A DNA stretch of 64,000 nt from Athripsodes cinereus (Eukaryota; Arthropoda; Insecta; Trichoptera; Leptoceridae): the NCBI GenBank assembly GCA_947579605.1, contig OX388319.1, positions 24,069,447-24,133,446 on the forward strand, read 5' to 3'. Made by a program: the position numbers and the translations under genes. Below are positions 54,200 to 63,699 of the stretch, piece after piece. Position 1 is the first letter of the stretch, and each line of letters starts with the position of its first letter. The notes beneath the pieces were generated by a model, which was not told where the DNA came from, did not search any database, and was given only the letters and a program-made list of their open reading frames with translations.

Positions 54200-55560
54200 A
54201 AATACAATAATTATACTACTATTTCAATACTTACATGGGATGTGTGGAAGTAAAATTAACCTTATATCCTATATAAAAATTAAAATAACTGAAGAAAACT
54301 ATAAACACTCACAAAATCTCAAGTATACACTTTGAGTAAACACACGAAAAAACAGAACAGAAGAAAGAACAAGATAATACATAAAATTTCATAAGCCAAA
54401 TAAATCTAATACGATAATTAATAACGATATTTAGCAATACTCGTATCATACGATAATAATAATTATTTTTTACGCCAAAAATTAATACGTGCGGTTAATT
54501 AAGTAAATAGGTACCTACAACGCAACGGACAACGGTCATTTGTCATCATCATAAATTCATAATAGAACAGCATTCATAACGGCGGTCAACTGCAAAAGAG
54601 TTTATGCAAACAAAAACAAAATCGTCGAAAAACATAATATAATAATATAATCGTTATGTAGGTATGAAAATATGTATATTACATTAGGCTTTCAATATTT
54701 TAATTAGTATTGTAATAATATATGCCCATAATAATATTTGGTTGCAATATTTTTAAAAATATTTTAAATAATTATCGTAGTACTATTATAATCTACGCAT
54801 ATTATAACATTTATGTCAATATTGCAACGATTTAACCAGAAGCGAATGTCATTCGGGTGCACGAAGTACATTTTCTGTAAAACGAAGATAATCCATGTTG
54901 TATGGTGCACATCCACCTAGTGTTTTAAGATACGTTCTGTTATAATCAACCAAAGCACACATTGTTTCCGCTAGGTAATAGTTTCATTTCTGGTTGTTGT
55001 TTGAATTTTAAAGGGCGCCTTGTATGTATTAGTGAGAATATATGTAGGAGCGCAAAGGGCGCGTTGTGGTTGTATGTAACCGCTATTGGATCAGTTGGTT
55101 GGTTTAGTTGGTTGCATATCTTGTATGTATTAGTGAGAATCTATGTAGAAGCGTTTAGAGTTGTATTAGTGCTGAGCGAGGCGCTTGTATGAGACATTGA
55201 AAAAACGGAGATACACGAGATTTTGACCCTTATTATGTATGGAAAAGTTAGAGTACGTAACATTCAAAATCCTTTGAACTTAAATGAAGAAATCAAATTG
55301 TATTATATATTTATATGAGTCGACAGTGATGAGGTATAAGAGCGTGCTACTTTTCGCGGGAATTTCAAAAATAGTTAATCTTATAAAACCGATACATTTT
55401 GTGTTATGTGTAACTCTCTATGCAAGCGGAAGTATAGCAATCAATGCGGAAGTACTTATTAAATTATTTATTTATAAAATCTCTGATTAAAACTTAATCC
55501 AGAGTTAATCTATGTGCCGCCTTATACTTTCGGCGCCCTGGTGGGCCGAACCATTTGAAC
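54200..55560. other. 5' region of the hAT element
   Basis: This non-coding part of the hAT element contains a phrase repeated twice (ttgtatgtattagtgagaat at about 55,018 and 55,119) and no credible second gene. Short frames there have no recognised motif. Confidence 0.5.
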
Positions 55561-55588
55561 CTATGGTAGGTCCGGCGCTGTGCCACAC

Positions 55589-55940
55589 ACAGATAGCAAA
55601 CAGTGCAATGGGTCGTCTTGATAAAATTTGGAAAAACCATGAGAAATACAAAGAGAAGACTGGTTAAGACCTTCGTATTCAGCATATTTTTGTACGGGGC
55701 TGAAACGTGGATGCTGCGAACTAGCAAGTGCTCGAAGATCAATGCATTTGAGATGAGATGCTGGAAGAAATCGCTCCGAGTGCATTGGACTGAACATAGT
55801 ATTGATGAGTCTGTCCTCAGAGAGAGTAACATTTCTACACGACTCTCAACTATTGCAGACAGCGCGTGTTGCTTTATTTCGGGCACATTTCGAGAAGGGA
55901 GCCTGAGAACTTCATTTTTAAAATATTATACATACAACTA
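55589..55940 (+). pseudogene. LINE RT C-terminal relic, right part
   Basis: This continues the relic from 50,043: QIANSAMGRLDKIWKNHEKY, then LYGAETWMLRTSKCSKINAF and EMRCWKKSLRVHWTEHSIDE, NISTRLSTIADS. The A-F-E-M-R-C-W-x-x-x-L-R-V-x-W-T run is typical of endonuclease-reverse-transcriptase LINEs. A frameshift near 55,650 disables it. Confidence 0.82.
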
Positions 55941-55949
55941 GCAAAAAAA

Positions 55950-56440
55950 ACTCGTATTTAAAATATTGTACTGCCGAGCAGATTTTTTTTTCCTTTATGT
56001 GAAGCGGTGTTTTTTATTCATCCCCTTTTTCCTTTTGCACACAGTATTATTAATGTTTGTTTTTATACTCTTTTATAAAATCCATAATTAATTATAAAAA
56101 AGAATTAAATATCAACTATTGACTAAATATAACTGTATAACTAGACAATATACAGTCATTTTGACATAGAAATATCACAATACAACATCTAACATCAAAT
56201 ATTTTTACAACAATACAAAAATTCTGTCTTTAAACTAAATATGTTCTACATAAAACACAATAATAAGATAAATATATACATCTCTTTGTTAGAATATTAA
56301 CTGAGGCACTTGTCATCAGTGAGATTCAAACCTAGAACCTCTAATTCGGAAATTTATGGCGTAAAAACTTACCTAAAAATCTTCAGTTCGAAACATATAC
56401 ATAAAATACAAAATATTAGTAGTACAATTTGCATGTTCAT
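55950..56440. other. No gene recognised
   Basis: AT-rich DNA with no supported frame, splice site or repeat boundary. Confidence 0.35.
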
Positions 56441-56444
56441 TATG

Positions 56445-56500
56445 TGCAGTTAGTTCGCTGCCTACCCCACTTGTGTGATATGCCGTGATAGTATGAATGA
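56445..56500 (+). mobile_element. SINE-like tail fragment
   Basis: It contains agttagttcgctgcctaccc, then cacttgtgtgatatgccgtg, matching the 3' end of the family at 18,033, followed by a gaatgaatgaataa tail. Similar tails in reverse lie at 57,001-57,040 and 57,120-57,178. Confidence 0.6.
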
Positions 56501-56659
56501 ATGAATAAACCGATTATTGATTTATATTTATATTGTAACGTGGATGTAGTGTCCTAGTGTTTTTGAAGTGCTTTGGCACATAAACAATTCTTAAATTAAA
56601 TAGGGATGACCCCCTCCCCTCACTACATCCCTTTCTTAATTATCTTGTATTATCAGTCA

Positions 56660-56682
56660 CTGAGGATGGACGTAGTCCGAAA
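56660..56682 (+). ncRNA. Hammerhead-ribozyme-like core
   Basis: Plus strand: CTGAGGA, T, GGAC-GTA-GTCC (perfect 4-bp helix II), GAAA. It sits between tattatcag and an AT-rich stretch ending in ggacacagtgttct, a phrase close to the acactgttt arms of the other copies. No palindrome partner was found here, so it may be a single terminal piece. Confidence 0.65.
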
Positions 56683-56759
56683 AACTTATGAAAAAATATA
56701 ATACTTTAAGTGAAGGACACAGTGTTCTAATTTTTATCAAAATATAACTTTTTAAATAT

Positions 56760-56960
56760 ATCTGGGTTTTGTTTATTACAAACCCAAATACAACCTTATA
56801 CACCTTTCACAGTAAGCTACTAAAAGCTTGTGTCGTGAAAGGGGAGTTTGCCGGCACCTGGTATCGAACCACGGACCCCTTGTTCACGAGGCCGCGACTC
56901 TACATTCAGGCTACCGAAGAACTCAAATTATGACGAACTTTCAGTGTTTGCTCTTCGAAA
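56760..56960 (-). mobile_element. tRNA-derived SINE
   Basis: The minus strand has a box-A-like tagcctgaatgtagag and a good box B ggttcgatacc (56,860-56,870), followed by aaactcccctttcacgacac and a tail ending gggtttgtaataaacaaaac. It is the best-preserved copy of this family in the window. Confidence 0.75.
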
Positions 56961-57000
56961 ATAATTAAAATACTTAATTATTATCCAGGAATAAAAATAT

Positions 57001-57178
57001 ACCACCGCACCATATCTCCCAAATGGGGTAATCAGTGGAATCACTGCTGTTCGTAATAAAAAACACAGACATTCTCACCATACCATGAAAAATTAATGTC
57101 AAAACATGACAGCTTTTTTTCTATTCCGTCACGTCATATCTCACAAGTGGCACAGCCAACAGGCTAACTGCATATTAA
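57001..57178 (-). mobile_element. Two SINE-like tail fragments
   Basis: Plus-strand pieces accatatctcccaaatgggg and tcacgtcatatctcacaagt are reverse complements of the tail at 18,160-18,200. They lie just beyond the stop codon of the leucine-rich-repeat gene, possibly within its 3' untranslated region. Confidence 0.55.
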
Positions 57179-57283
57179 CTGACAAATTGTCATCTCAGTA
57201 CCAATAAAGATATTAAAAAATACCTCATTACTTCTGATTTAAATGAAGATCTTAAATGTCTTTGTTCGCGTGATATTTTTGAT

Positions 57284-57562
57284 TTATTCGCATAACCAAT
57301 CACAGGGTAATTTTGGCATCTTGCTGGCCGGCCAGGGAAGATATCCAACAGTCTTAAAGATCCAATAATCATAAGATACTTTGGCCACTAATCCAATAAG
57401 AAGTAGGGCTTCCAGCACTATGATATAAACAATGTAATGTGTCCAATTCTTCTGTTGTTGGCACATGATACCTTCGTTCAACATGATCACCTTCTCTCCT
57501 GTATTTTCACAGTAAATCTCCGTGTAGTCCGGGATGTTGTGCGCTTTGTCTATTAGCCAGAA
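57284..57562 (-). CDS. LRR protein, last exon
   Basis: The exon follows tttacattccag and encodes the end of the C-terminal cap (AHNIPDYTEIYCENTG), the membrane segment and about 30 tail residues ending CDWLCE and TAA. The tail is too short for signalling domains. An aataaa overlaps the stop codon and may act in 3' end formation. Confidence 0.88.
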   Translation of the reverse strand, partial: FWLIDKAHNIPDYTEIYCENTGEKVIMLNEGIMCQQQKNWTHYIVYIIVLEALLLIGLVAKVSYDYWIFKTVGYLPWPASKMPKLPCDWLCE

Positions 57563-60500
57563 CTGGAATGTAAAAAGAAAAAACATTTATTCCACACATA
57601 CAGAATATCAACATGAGTTTGACCACTTACTTTAAGATGAAATAAGTGAGAAATAGAAGTCTATTTGAAAACGCAAATTTAGTTTGTTTAAAGCGTAAAT
57701 TTGATCAATTGCTTCAATGTTATAACCACCATCGCTGAGGGCAAGACCGAAGGCAGAAATGGTAGAGTCCAACCAAAAAATACCTATATGGATCAAGTGA
57801 AGGAGGACATGAACTGTGGCACATACGTAGAATTAAAGAGACTAGCAGAAAATAGGGAGGAATGGAGAATTCAAACTTGTTTTAGACCAATCCAATGGAT
57901 TGTAACCCACTATATATATATTATACTATATTAGAATATTTTAATATTGATTTTGATTGTATATCGTGTGTAACTGTTGTTTCAAAATGAAAAATATATT
58001 GCTGAATTTCGAATACCAAAAACAAGAAAAAGGCGTGTACAAATAGCATTTTTTTTTACCTTGAGTACTTTGGCAGAAGCGCAGTCGCAGGTCAGATAAT
58101 TGTCTCCCAAAGCTAATGTATTATATCTCAGACGATCTAGCGTGTTGGACAGAATATATGTTGGAATCTAAAAAAACAATTGCATTTTTAATAAATAAAT
58201 AATTTAAATAGTGAAGGACGAATGAATATTAATAAAATTTATTTAAATATTATTTCACAATGTTACACTCGAAAAACTTTGAATTATTTAATTTGTAAGA
58301 CATCATCAACTTACAGATCTGAGCTTGTTCCCTTTGAGAGAGATGACTGCGAAATTGTCGATGAACTTTGTCCCCTCCAGATCGTTGATAGAACTGATGT
58401 GATTATTGTCCGCATATAGTTCCCTCATGTGTTCATAGGTACTGGGATATTTGGATATAGCTTTCAGAGATGTAATCTAGAATTAAAGAAACAGTGATAC
58501 ACAATGTACCATCTTAAGGGCCCCGTTTAGCAAAAACGGTAAAATTTTCTATTTTCAACAAATTTGATAGAAAAACTACCAAAACTTATTGACCCATGCG
58601 AACATATTGATTTGATAAAATAAAAAATCAAATATTTATTACCAATATTAGTTTTTTACTAAAAAATAAATAAATCGCAGACTGACGAGATTTATTTAGG
58701 TACTCTTTGTTATATCAAAAAACAAATTATTTGTTAAATATATATTTTTTTATTCATCCTATCAAGCATATAAATACTATAGATTTTAGAAAACTTTTTT
58801 TAGTATATACAAAAAATTGAGTTCATGTGGTGATTTTTGGTTTCAAAATATGAGAAATTTTATCAAAAAAAAATATTTTTTAAGTTGGTGAATATCCATG
58901 AAAAAAACAAAAAAAAAAGATTTTTTTTTTGTTCTATAATTGTAATAACTATCTAAATATTCTCAATATTAAAATAAATATATGGAAATTTGTAGGATTC
59001 TCGTGCATTTATGTACCAAACACACCCCCGAATTCGATTTTTAGAAATATGCTTTTTTATAAACGAATACTATGAAGCTAAAATCGAGTTTTTTTTAAAA
59101 ATTAAAGCTTGATATTGGTAATTAATATTTGTTTTCATATTTTATCAGATCAAAATGTTCGTAGGGTCAACAAATTTTGAGAGTTTGTGTACCAAACTTG
59201 TTGAAAATTGAATGTTTTATCGTTTTTGCTAAAGGGGCCCCTTAAGAACTCAAAATAATTTATACTATACTCATTCACTTTCTGAGCCCTGTGTTCTCAA
59301 AACAGCTGCAAAAAAACCCTTACGCTCTGCAAAAACATCCAATAACCTGCTGGACGAGATCAATAGAGCCAAGAAGTCTTGTTTCTCTCTTGAGATGGAT
59401 ACTTTCATTAATATCTCAAGAATCGTAAAATCCTATTTATCCACACATTTAAATCAAAATTGTCAACAGACCATTGGTCATGCTTGAAGGGCCAGTCGAT
59501 CAAAACAGCCATCATGAGAATCTTTTATACATATTACGTCACTCTTTTGGAGGTAAGCTAATTTATTTAAAAGAATAATAAGTATAAATTTAAAAAATAA
59601 AATAAAACAAGAAACTCAAGTAGGACAAGAATAACATAAAATATAACTATATTGACCGTGCCTTCTGTGTGGCTGGTCCGTTGCTGTGGAACGAAATTCC
59701 CTTTGAGATGCGAACTCTGGAGAGTGTGGAGGTGTTCAAGACGAGGTTAAAGACCCTATTGTTCGGGAGGTGTTATGATTCTTAAATGGGCCCTTGCGGT
59801 GGTTTCTCCACAAAACGGCGCATCATAAATAAGTTGTCTAGTTATTATTATTATTATTATATACTATAATATAATAATAATAATAAAAATCTTTATTGCA
59901 CAAAAAAACAAACGTTAATAAAATATAAACATTGTAGAACCAGACAAATAAATTTGTACAATGGACGAGTTTATCGCGGAAGCGCGATATCTTCCAACTA
60001 ACCCATATATATACCCTCACGTCCTATCCCAAGTGGGGTAGGCCAAGACAATGGAACATTGTATAGATCTGTCCTTACATACTTCTTTCACTTCTTCAAC
60101 ATTCATAGAATTTTTCATACACGCACATCATTTCTAAATAAATAAAACAAATAGTAGATAATGCAATTTGAAACAAGTGTTTCTTTCTACTATTGTTTGT
60201 TAATTCGCAGAGAGACGTCTTTCGACTTATAAGGTCATTATCAATCAGATTGATACAAACAATAGTAGAAAGGAACACTTGTTTCAAATTGCATTATTAT
60301 GGAATTCTACTACGTGAACACCGACACAATTAACAAATAGTAGAATAAAACATTTGTTTTATTTATATCGCTTTGAAATTCTAATACCTAAACACCGACA
60401 CAGTGAACAAATCATTTCTCTTACTCAACACTGGGTCGTCCTTGAGATTAATCCACGTGGTTCTGAGATGCCCGCGCTTTTTCATACCCCCTTTTTCAGA

Positions 60501-62959
60501 TAAGTATATCCAATTTGTCATCCATTTGTTCTACATGTCCAAATCAGCGTTGCTTATTTACACGCAAACTTTATTTATCCACAAACTCTTTTTGCATTCG
60601 CACATTCTTCTAATTGTCCTCATAATTAAGTCTTACATGTTAATTAAAAGTTATATATTTTTACACGGACAAGAAAGAATATATTGTGACTTACATTATT
60701 ATTAGAAACATTAAGCTGTATAGTGTTTGGAGGCAGTTCAGCTGGTAATTGTTTGAGCTGTCTATTGGAACAGTCCACTCCCACGGAGAAGACAGTCGGT
60801 TTATCAGGAATGATGTCCACACGAACCATCTCGCATTTACATTTCATATCGTTTGAAGATACTTCCGGACAGTTATTTTTCAACTGAAAATTAAAATATG
60901 TTAGAATAGATCGATCGAGTGGTCTTCTTCACCTCCCTGTCGCAAGTATTCTCCCCTGCTAAGTAAAAACACAGTAATTACCAAAACACAAATGTGTCAG
61001 AACCGCGATCCAAATTTGAATCTACTTTTTCGTGTGTATTTTTTCAAGTAGGTACTAAAAACCAGACATGCCACAGTTGCCACAAATATCTCAGATATTC
61101 AATAATTTTCGAAATATTTTTCCTATTAATGAACAAATTAAGATATCTGTGACATGTTTGTTTTTTAATTACTTGAATAAATACACATGAAAAAATAGTT
61201 TCAAACTTTGACTGCGATTTTGACACAATTGTGTTTTGGTAATTACTGTGTTTTTACTTATAAATATATATTACTTCAAGGGCGCTTTACAACATCTAGG
61301 ATCAACTTAGTTTATCTCTGACTATATACAGATATTACAAACCTCATGAATCACTTCAATTTGTGTGATGGGCACATGTTCCGTTGTGTTGAACCAATGA
61401 AAGGTCTTGGAAGACGTGCAGTTTGTCACATTGGCGTCAATAAACTTGAGAGGAGCTGAAGTCTTGTTCATTGCATCCAGTACACTTCGACATAACATCT
61501 TGTTGCCTAGAAAAAATATTAATTCTTTTAAAATTCACCATTCTTCATTACATTCATACTTTTAACCTAATTGAAAAAAATAAACTCAAACCCCACGGCA
61601 AGAGGTGCCGAGGAGTAGGTATCAGCTTTCTCTTCACAAAATCTGCAGGTGCCATCTTCTTCAAGTCCCAACTTGCATAAATGCTCCTTGAGTCTACAGT
61701 GACCCATCAGGAAGCCTGTTTACTTTAAGACTTGGTTAGTTCATGCTTTGGTTCTTCTGAAGTCATATCCTCCAAGTAATCTCTTGGCCTGCCTAAACCT
61801 AGAGAAACTTTTTCAAAGTTCGTTCTTTTCTGTCTAATTTCATTGGGTACACTTACCTCTAATATTTAGTGACAGGCTCCTGTTGATGCCGCTGGGAAAG
61901 TTTGGGATCTCCATGAGTTGATTATCTGACATATCCAAGATGGTGAGATTGAAAAGATTAGACAGAGCGCGAGATGATATGTTGGTGAGACCATTGTTGG
62001 AGATATTCAAACAAGACGCCGGGGAATATTTCAGGAAATCACCTACAAAATAAATATTAATAAAGCAACAATTTATATTTAACAAACTAACTGTTATGGG
62101 TAATAATGCAAAGATACACATATATACAATGCACTAAACACATACTCATGTAACACCCAGACTCAGGACAAGGTCATTCTTCATTTTGCTTTGGCCGAGA
62201 ATTGAACTGTTTAAATATAAGTTTAACTTTTAAAATAGCACATCTTTTTTATTTACAAATACCAATAAATTAAAATGCGATAATAATGATGCAATATTTA
62301 TGACCCACAATTGGAGCAGCAAGTGTCTCAGCTGCTACAAATTGGATTTTGGCTAGCTTTAGTTTTACTTTCGGCTTTCCGAGAGTATGTTAACATTCCT
62401 ATCAGGAACATTGGGAAGATTCTCGCCTCTTCTATGGTGACTCAGTACTGATTTTTTCCTTTCTTAATTCTTAAGAATGCTATTTTACAAGTAAGAATGA
62501 AACAATAAAAATACTTATTTATTGAGTTGACATTTATTTTGTAAAACATCTTGACACGAACAATAAATATCACGTTTGACAATGACTTCGTAAGTCGAAA
62601 CCTGGTCACTAGTTTTATAAATAAATAAGGTAAAACTAAAAACAATTTGTTTTTTACAAAAAATAAAATAAAAAAACATAAAATTCTAATATTTTGAGAT
62701 ACAGAGTGTAAACCGCACCCTTGAGATGGTTACTCGTCATCATCATCATAACAGAAAGGGTGATGCCATAGAGATAGCCAACTTTGGGACTAAGAAGAAC
62801 AACACTGTGATATCATACGACAATAAGACTCACCTACAATCCTCGTAATATTCCCGTCCGTGATGGAAAGTGAATGCACCCTTCTCCAGTAAGGCAGAGA
62901 GGCATCCAAATCTTCTAAAGATGCATTCCTAATGTGGAGATTCACTATCGACTGGTTAG
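57284..62959 (-). CDS. Leucine-rich-repeat membrane protein, 3' seven exons
   Basis: Seven exons with GT-AG sites and matching phases give about 403 codons to a stop at 57,284. The order is leucine-rich repeats (IVNLHIRNASLEDL, LNISNNGLTNISS, FNLTILDMSDNQLMEIPNF), a linker with glycosylation sites, a cysteine-rich cap with CKC and VDCSNRQLKQLPAELPPNTI, more repeats, a C-terminal cap (LTCDCASAKVLKFWLIDKA), one membrane segment (VYIIVLEALLLIGLVA) and a short tail KMPKLPCDWLCE. The ectodomain resembles Toll, but there is no TIR domain. The closest fit I can think of is the insect protein halfway/singed wings 2. The 5' end lies beyond 62,959. Confidence 0.85.
57700..57900 (+). mobile_element. LINE C-terminal fragment in an intron
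   Basis: AEGKTEGRNGRVQPKNTYMD followed by LKRLAENREEWRIQ resembles the G-R-x-G-R-x-x-P ... L-K-x-L-A-x-x-R-x-x-W-R end of endonuclease-reverse-transcriptase LINEs. It is opposite in strand to the LRR gene. Confidence 0.6.
58060..58167 (-). CDS. LRR protein, exon with C-terminal cap
   Basis: Bounded by tttttttag and AAG|GTAAAA, 36 codons in phase 0. It encodes TYILSNTLDRLRYNTLALGD, then NYLTCDCASAKVLK, the last repeat and the C-D-C start of the cap. Confidence 0.88.
58315..58476 (-). CDS. LRR protein, exon with two repeats
   Basis: Bounded by tttaattctag and TCT|GTAAGT, 54 codons in phase 0. It contains EHMRELYADNNHISSINDLE and FAVISLKGNKLRS, two leucine-rich repeats. Confidence 0.88.
58518..59241. 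mobile_element. piggyBac-type MITE in an intron (724 bp)
   Basis: Inverted ends gggccccgtttagcaaaaac and, mirrored, ggggcccctttagcaaaaac are flanked by TTAA at 58,514-58,517 and 59,242-59,245. The inverted similarity extends inwards past caacaaattt. The TTAA duplication points to piggyBac. It lies in the 2.2-kb intron of the LRR gene. Confidence 0.82.
59262..59800 (+). mobile_element. CR1/Jockey-type LINE C-terminal fragments
   Basis: Pieces SEPCVLKTAAKKPLRSAKTS, NNLLDEINRAKKSCFS and, after about 240 unrelated bases, DRAFCVAGPLLWNEIPFEMR with FKTRLKTLLFG belong to one LINE C terminus. The same protein begins at the window end (63,700-64,000). A (tta)n tract follows at 59,845. Confidence 0.72.
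59865..60006 (-). repeat. LINE 3' tail-like repeat (second copy)
   Basis: This is the reverse of the repeat at 17,575: aaatctttattgcacaaaaa, then ttatcgcggaagcgcgatat. It begins in a tandem of taa units. Confidence 0.6.
60136..60410. mobile_element. Penelope-like terminal insert with 9-bp duplication
   Basis: Flanked by atcatttct at 60,127-60,135 and 60,411-60,419. The insert contains a palindrome (ataatgcaatttgaaacaag mirrored at about 60,270-60,300) with a degraded hammerhead-like core in its loop, followed by two related segments ending in aacaccgacaca. Its host LINE continues on both sides, so the insert is bounded exactly. Confidence 0.7.
60220..60244 (-). ncRNA. Degraded hammerhead-like core
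   Basis: Minus strand: TTGATAA in place of CTGATGA (two core changes), T, GAC-CTTATAA-GTC, GAAA. The arrangement and spacing match the intact copies, but the core changes make activity unlikely. Confidence 0.5.
60695..60883 (-). CDS. LRR protein, exon with cysteine-rich cap
   Basis: Bounded by attttcag and AAT|GTAAGT, 63 codons in phase 0. It encodes LKNNCPEVSSNDMKCKCEMV, then VDCSNRQLKQLPAELPPNTI and QLNVSNNN. The C-x(10)-C-x-C ... D-C pattern is an N-terminal-type repeat cap in the middle of the protein, as in Toll-like ectodomains. Confidence 0.88.
60900..61340. other. Intron of the LRR gene
   Basis: AT-rich. The phrase cacagtaattaccaaaacac at about 60,969 is mirrored at about 61,230-61,250, forming a palindrome of roughly 290 bases that may be an unrecognised inverted-repeat insertion. 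Confidence 0.45.
61343..61506 (-). CDS. LRR protein, linker exon
   Basis: Bounded by tttttctag and GAG|GTTTGT. It completes a split codon and encodes NKMLCRSVLDAMNKTSAPLK, FIDANVTNCTSSKTFHWFNT and HVPITQIEVIHE. Several N-x-T/S sites suggest extracellular glycosylation. Cysteine content suggests the end cap of the first repeat block. Confidence 0.85.
61590..61850 (-). mobile_element. LINE C-terminal Cys-motif fragment in an intron
   Basis: Minus-strand pieces GHCRLKEHLCKLGLEEDGTC, then RFCEEKADTYSSAPLAV, and upstream FLGLGRPRDYLE-like sequence resemble the Cys-rich C terminus of R1/Jockey-type LINEs. It abuts the donor of the next exon closely, so parts may be under constraint for splicing. 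Confidence 0.5.
61857..62042 (-). CDS. LRR protein, exon with repeats
   Basis: Bounded by attttgtag and GAG|GTAAGT, with codons split at both ends (phase 1). It encodes DFLKYSPASCLNISNNGLTN, ISSRALSNLFNLTILDMSDN and QLMEIPNFPSGINRSLSLNI, two to three leucine-rich repeats. Confidence 0.88.
62043..62830. other. Intron of the LRR gene
   Basis: No coding similarity or clear transposon end was seen in this intron. Confidence 0.45.
62834..62959 (-). CDS. LRR protein, most 5' exon found
   Basis: Bounded by ttaattatttcag and TAG|GTGAGT, 126 bases with split codons at both ends. It encodes NQSIVNLHIRNASLEDLDAS and LPYWRRVHSLSITDGNITRI. The signal peptide and first exons must lie beyond; nothing convincing was found from 62,960 to 64,000. 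Confidence 0.85.
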
Positions 62960-63184
62960 CTGAAATAATTAATTGCAATGAATTATTATAAATTTATCTA
63001 TATTATCACAGCACTGGACATTGTGGCATAGTTGAGCACCATTTCGCAGCGCTTACTGAAGTGACGTGAGGCACAATAATTCACCATCACAGAAAAACTA
63101 TAGGTACTACTAATACTACTGTTTTTTGTAAATTTTCGAGTGTCCTGTAAAAGGCAGATGTTGGCAAAAGAAAAACATTTTACA

Positions 63185-63400
63185 TTATTAAATACCGCAA
63201 TGAGATTTGCCACCCATCTTGAATGTCTTAATATTTAGTTGGCACGGAGAGGACAGCTTGCATGTTCATTACATACAGCTAGTCCGCCGGCTACCTTACT
63301 TGTGGAATATGCCATGATGGTAACTATTATTACATTCAAGACATTCAGGATGGGTGGCAAGCCTCATCCCTGAATTCTAGATGTAAATTGTCTTGTATGT
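63185..63400. mobile_element. SINE-like repeat with partial inverted second copy
   Basis: 63,185-63,325 is a plus-strand copy of the family at 18,033 (tttgccacccatcttgaatg, cagctagtccgccggctacc). Directly after it 63,333-63,395 gives the 5' part in reverse (cattcaggatgggtggcaag), making a foldback. Confidence 0.65.
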
Positions 63401-63690
63401 GAGGTTTAAGGAACACCCACCTTTTACAGTTGCACAAATATTTTTACAGAACAAATATTTTGTTACAAATTTACAGTCAAACAGATATTTAATACTTGAA
63501 AATTGTTTCAGCAATCTTTACAGATTTACTTTAGTTTTTAGGTCCAGTTATCGAGTTTAATAGTTAGTAGTAGTATGAAGTATTATTTACCAGTGGCGTG
63601 TCTACCATACAGGGCCAGTAATCAGGCTTTACTTGAGCTTATTAATTAAAATAATAAAAGTATAAGCATTATTACTACAACTAATTCAAC
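63401..63690. other. No gene recognised
   Basis: AT-rich sequence upstream of the LRR exons, possibly an intron. The phrase accagtggcgtgtctaccat at 63,590 looks like a transposon end, but no partner was found. Confidence 0.3.
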
Positions 63691-63699
63691 TGAATCATC

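Larger units (their letters stand above)
50044..55580 (-). mobile_element. hAT-superfamily DNA transposon, complete
   Basis: Imperfect terminal repeats cagtgccggatc (left) and cagcgccggacc (right, inverted) are flanked by the 8-bp duplication tgccacac at 50,036-50,043 and 55,581-55,588. It carries one long transposase gene on the minus strand and, in its left part, a truncated RTE-like LINE (50,775-51,480). The empty site is the LINE frame on both sides. With an open gene, intact ends and matching duplication it may be recently active. Confidence 0.93.
60007..60640 (-). mobile_element. RTE-like LINE fragment split by a ribozyme-bearing insert
   Basis: The plus strand from 60,010 (cctcacgtcctatcccaagt) to 60,126 and from 60,420 to about 60,620 matches the reverse complement of the last 500 bases of the RTE-like LINE (ctcaacactgggtcgtcctt, tccacgtggttctgagatgc). 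It closely resembles the copy at 32,943-33,300. The gap between the two halves is the insert at 60,136-60,410. Confidence 0.8.

Noticed and set aside
54962..55490. Second gene in the hAT element
   Set aside because: The frames of 68-76 codons are hydrophobic but include a locally duplicated phrase and show no conserved motif.
56860..56870. A true tRNA gene at the box B match
   Set aside because: There is no cloverleaf or anticodon arm; the box is part of a dispersed SINE with the family tail.
55500..57284. A TIR domain exon for the Toll-like gene
   Set aside because: The last exon ends in a stop directly after KMPKLPCDWLCE, and no TIR-like sequence was found downstream.
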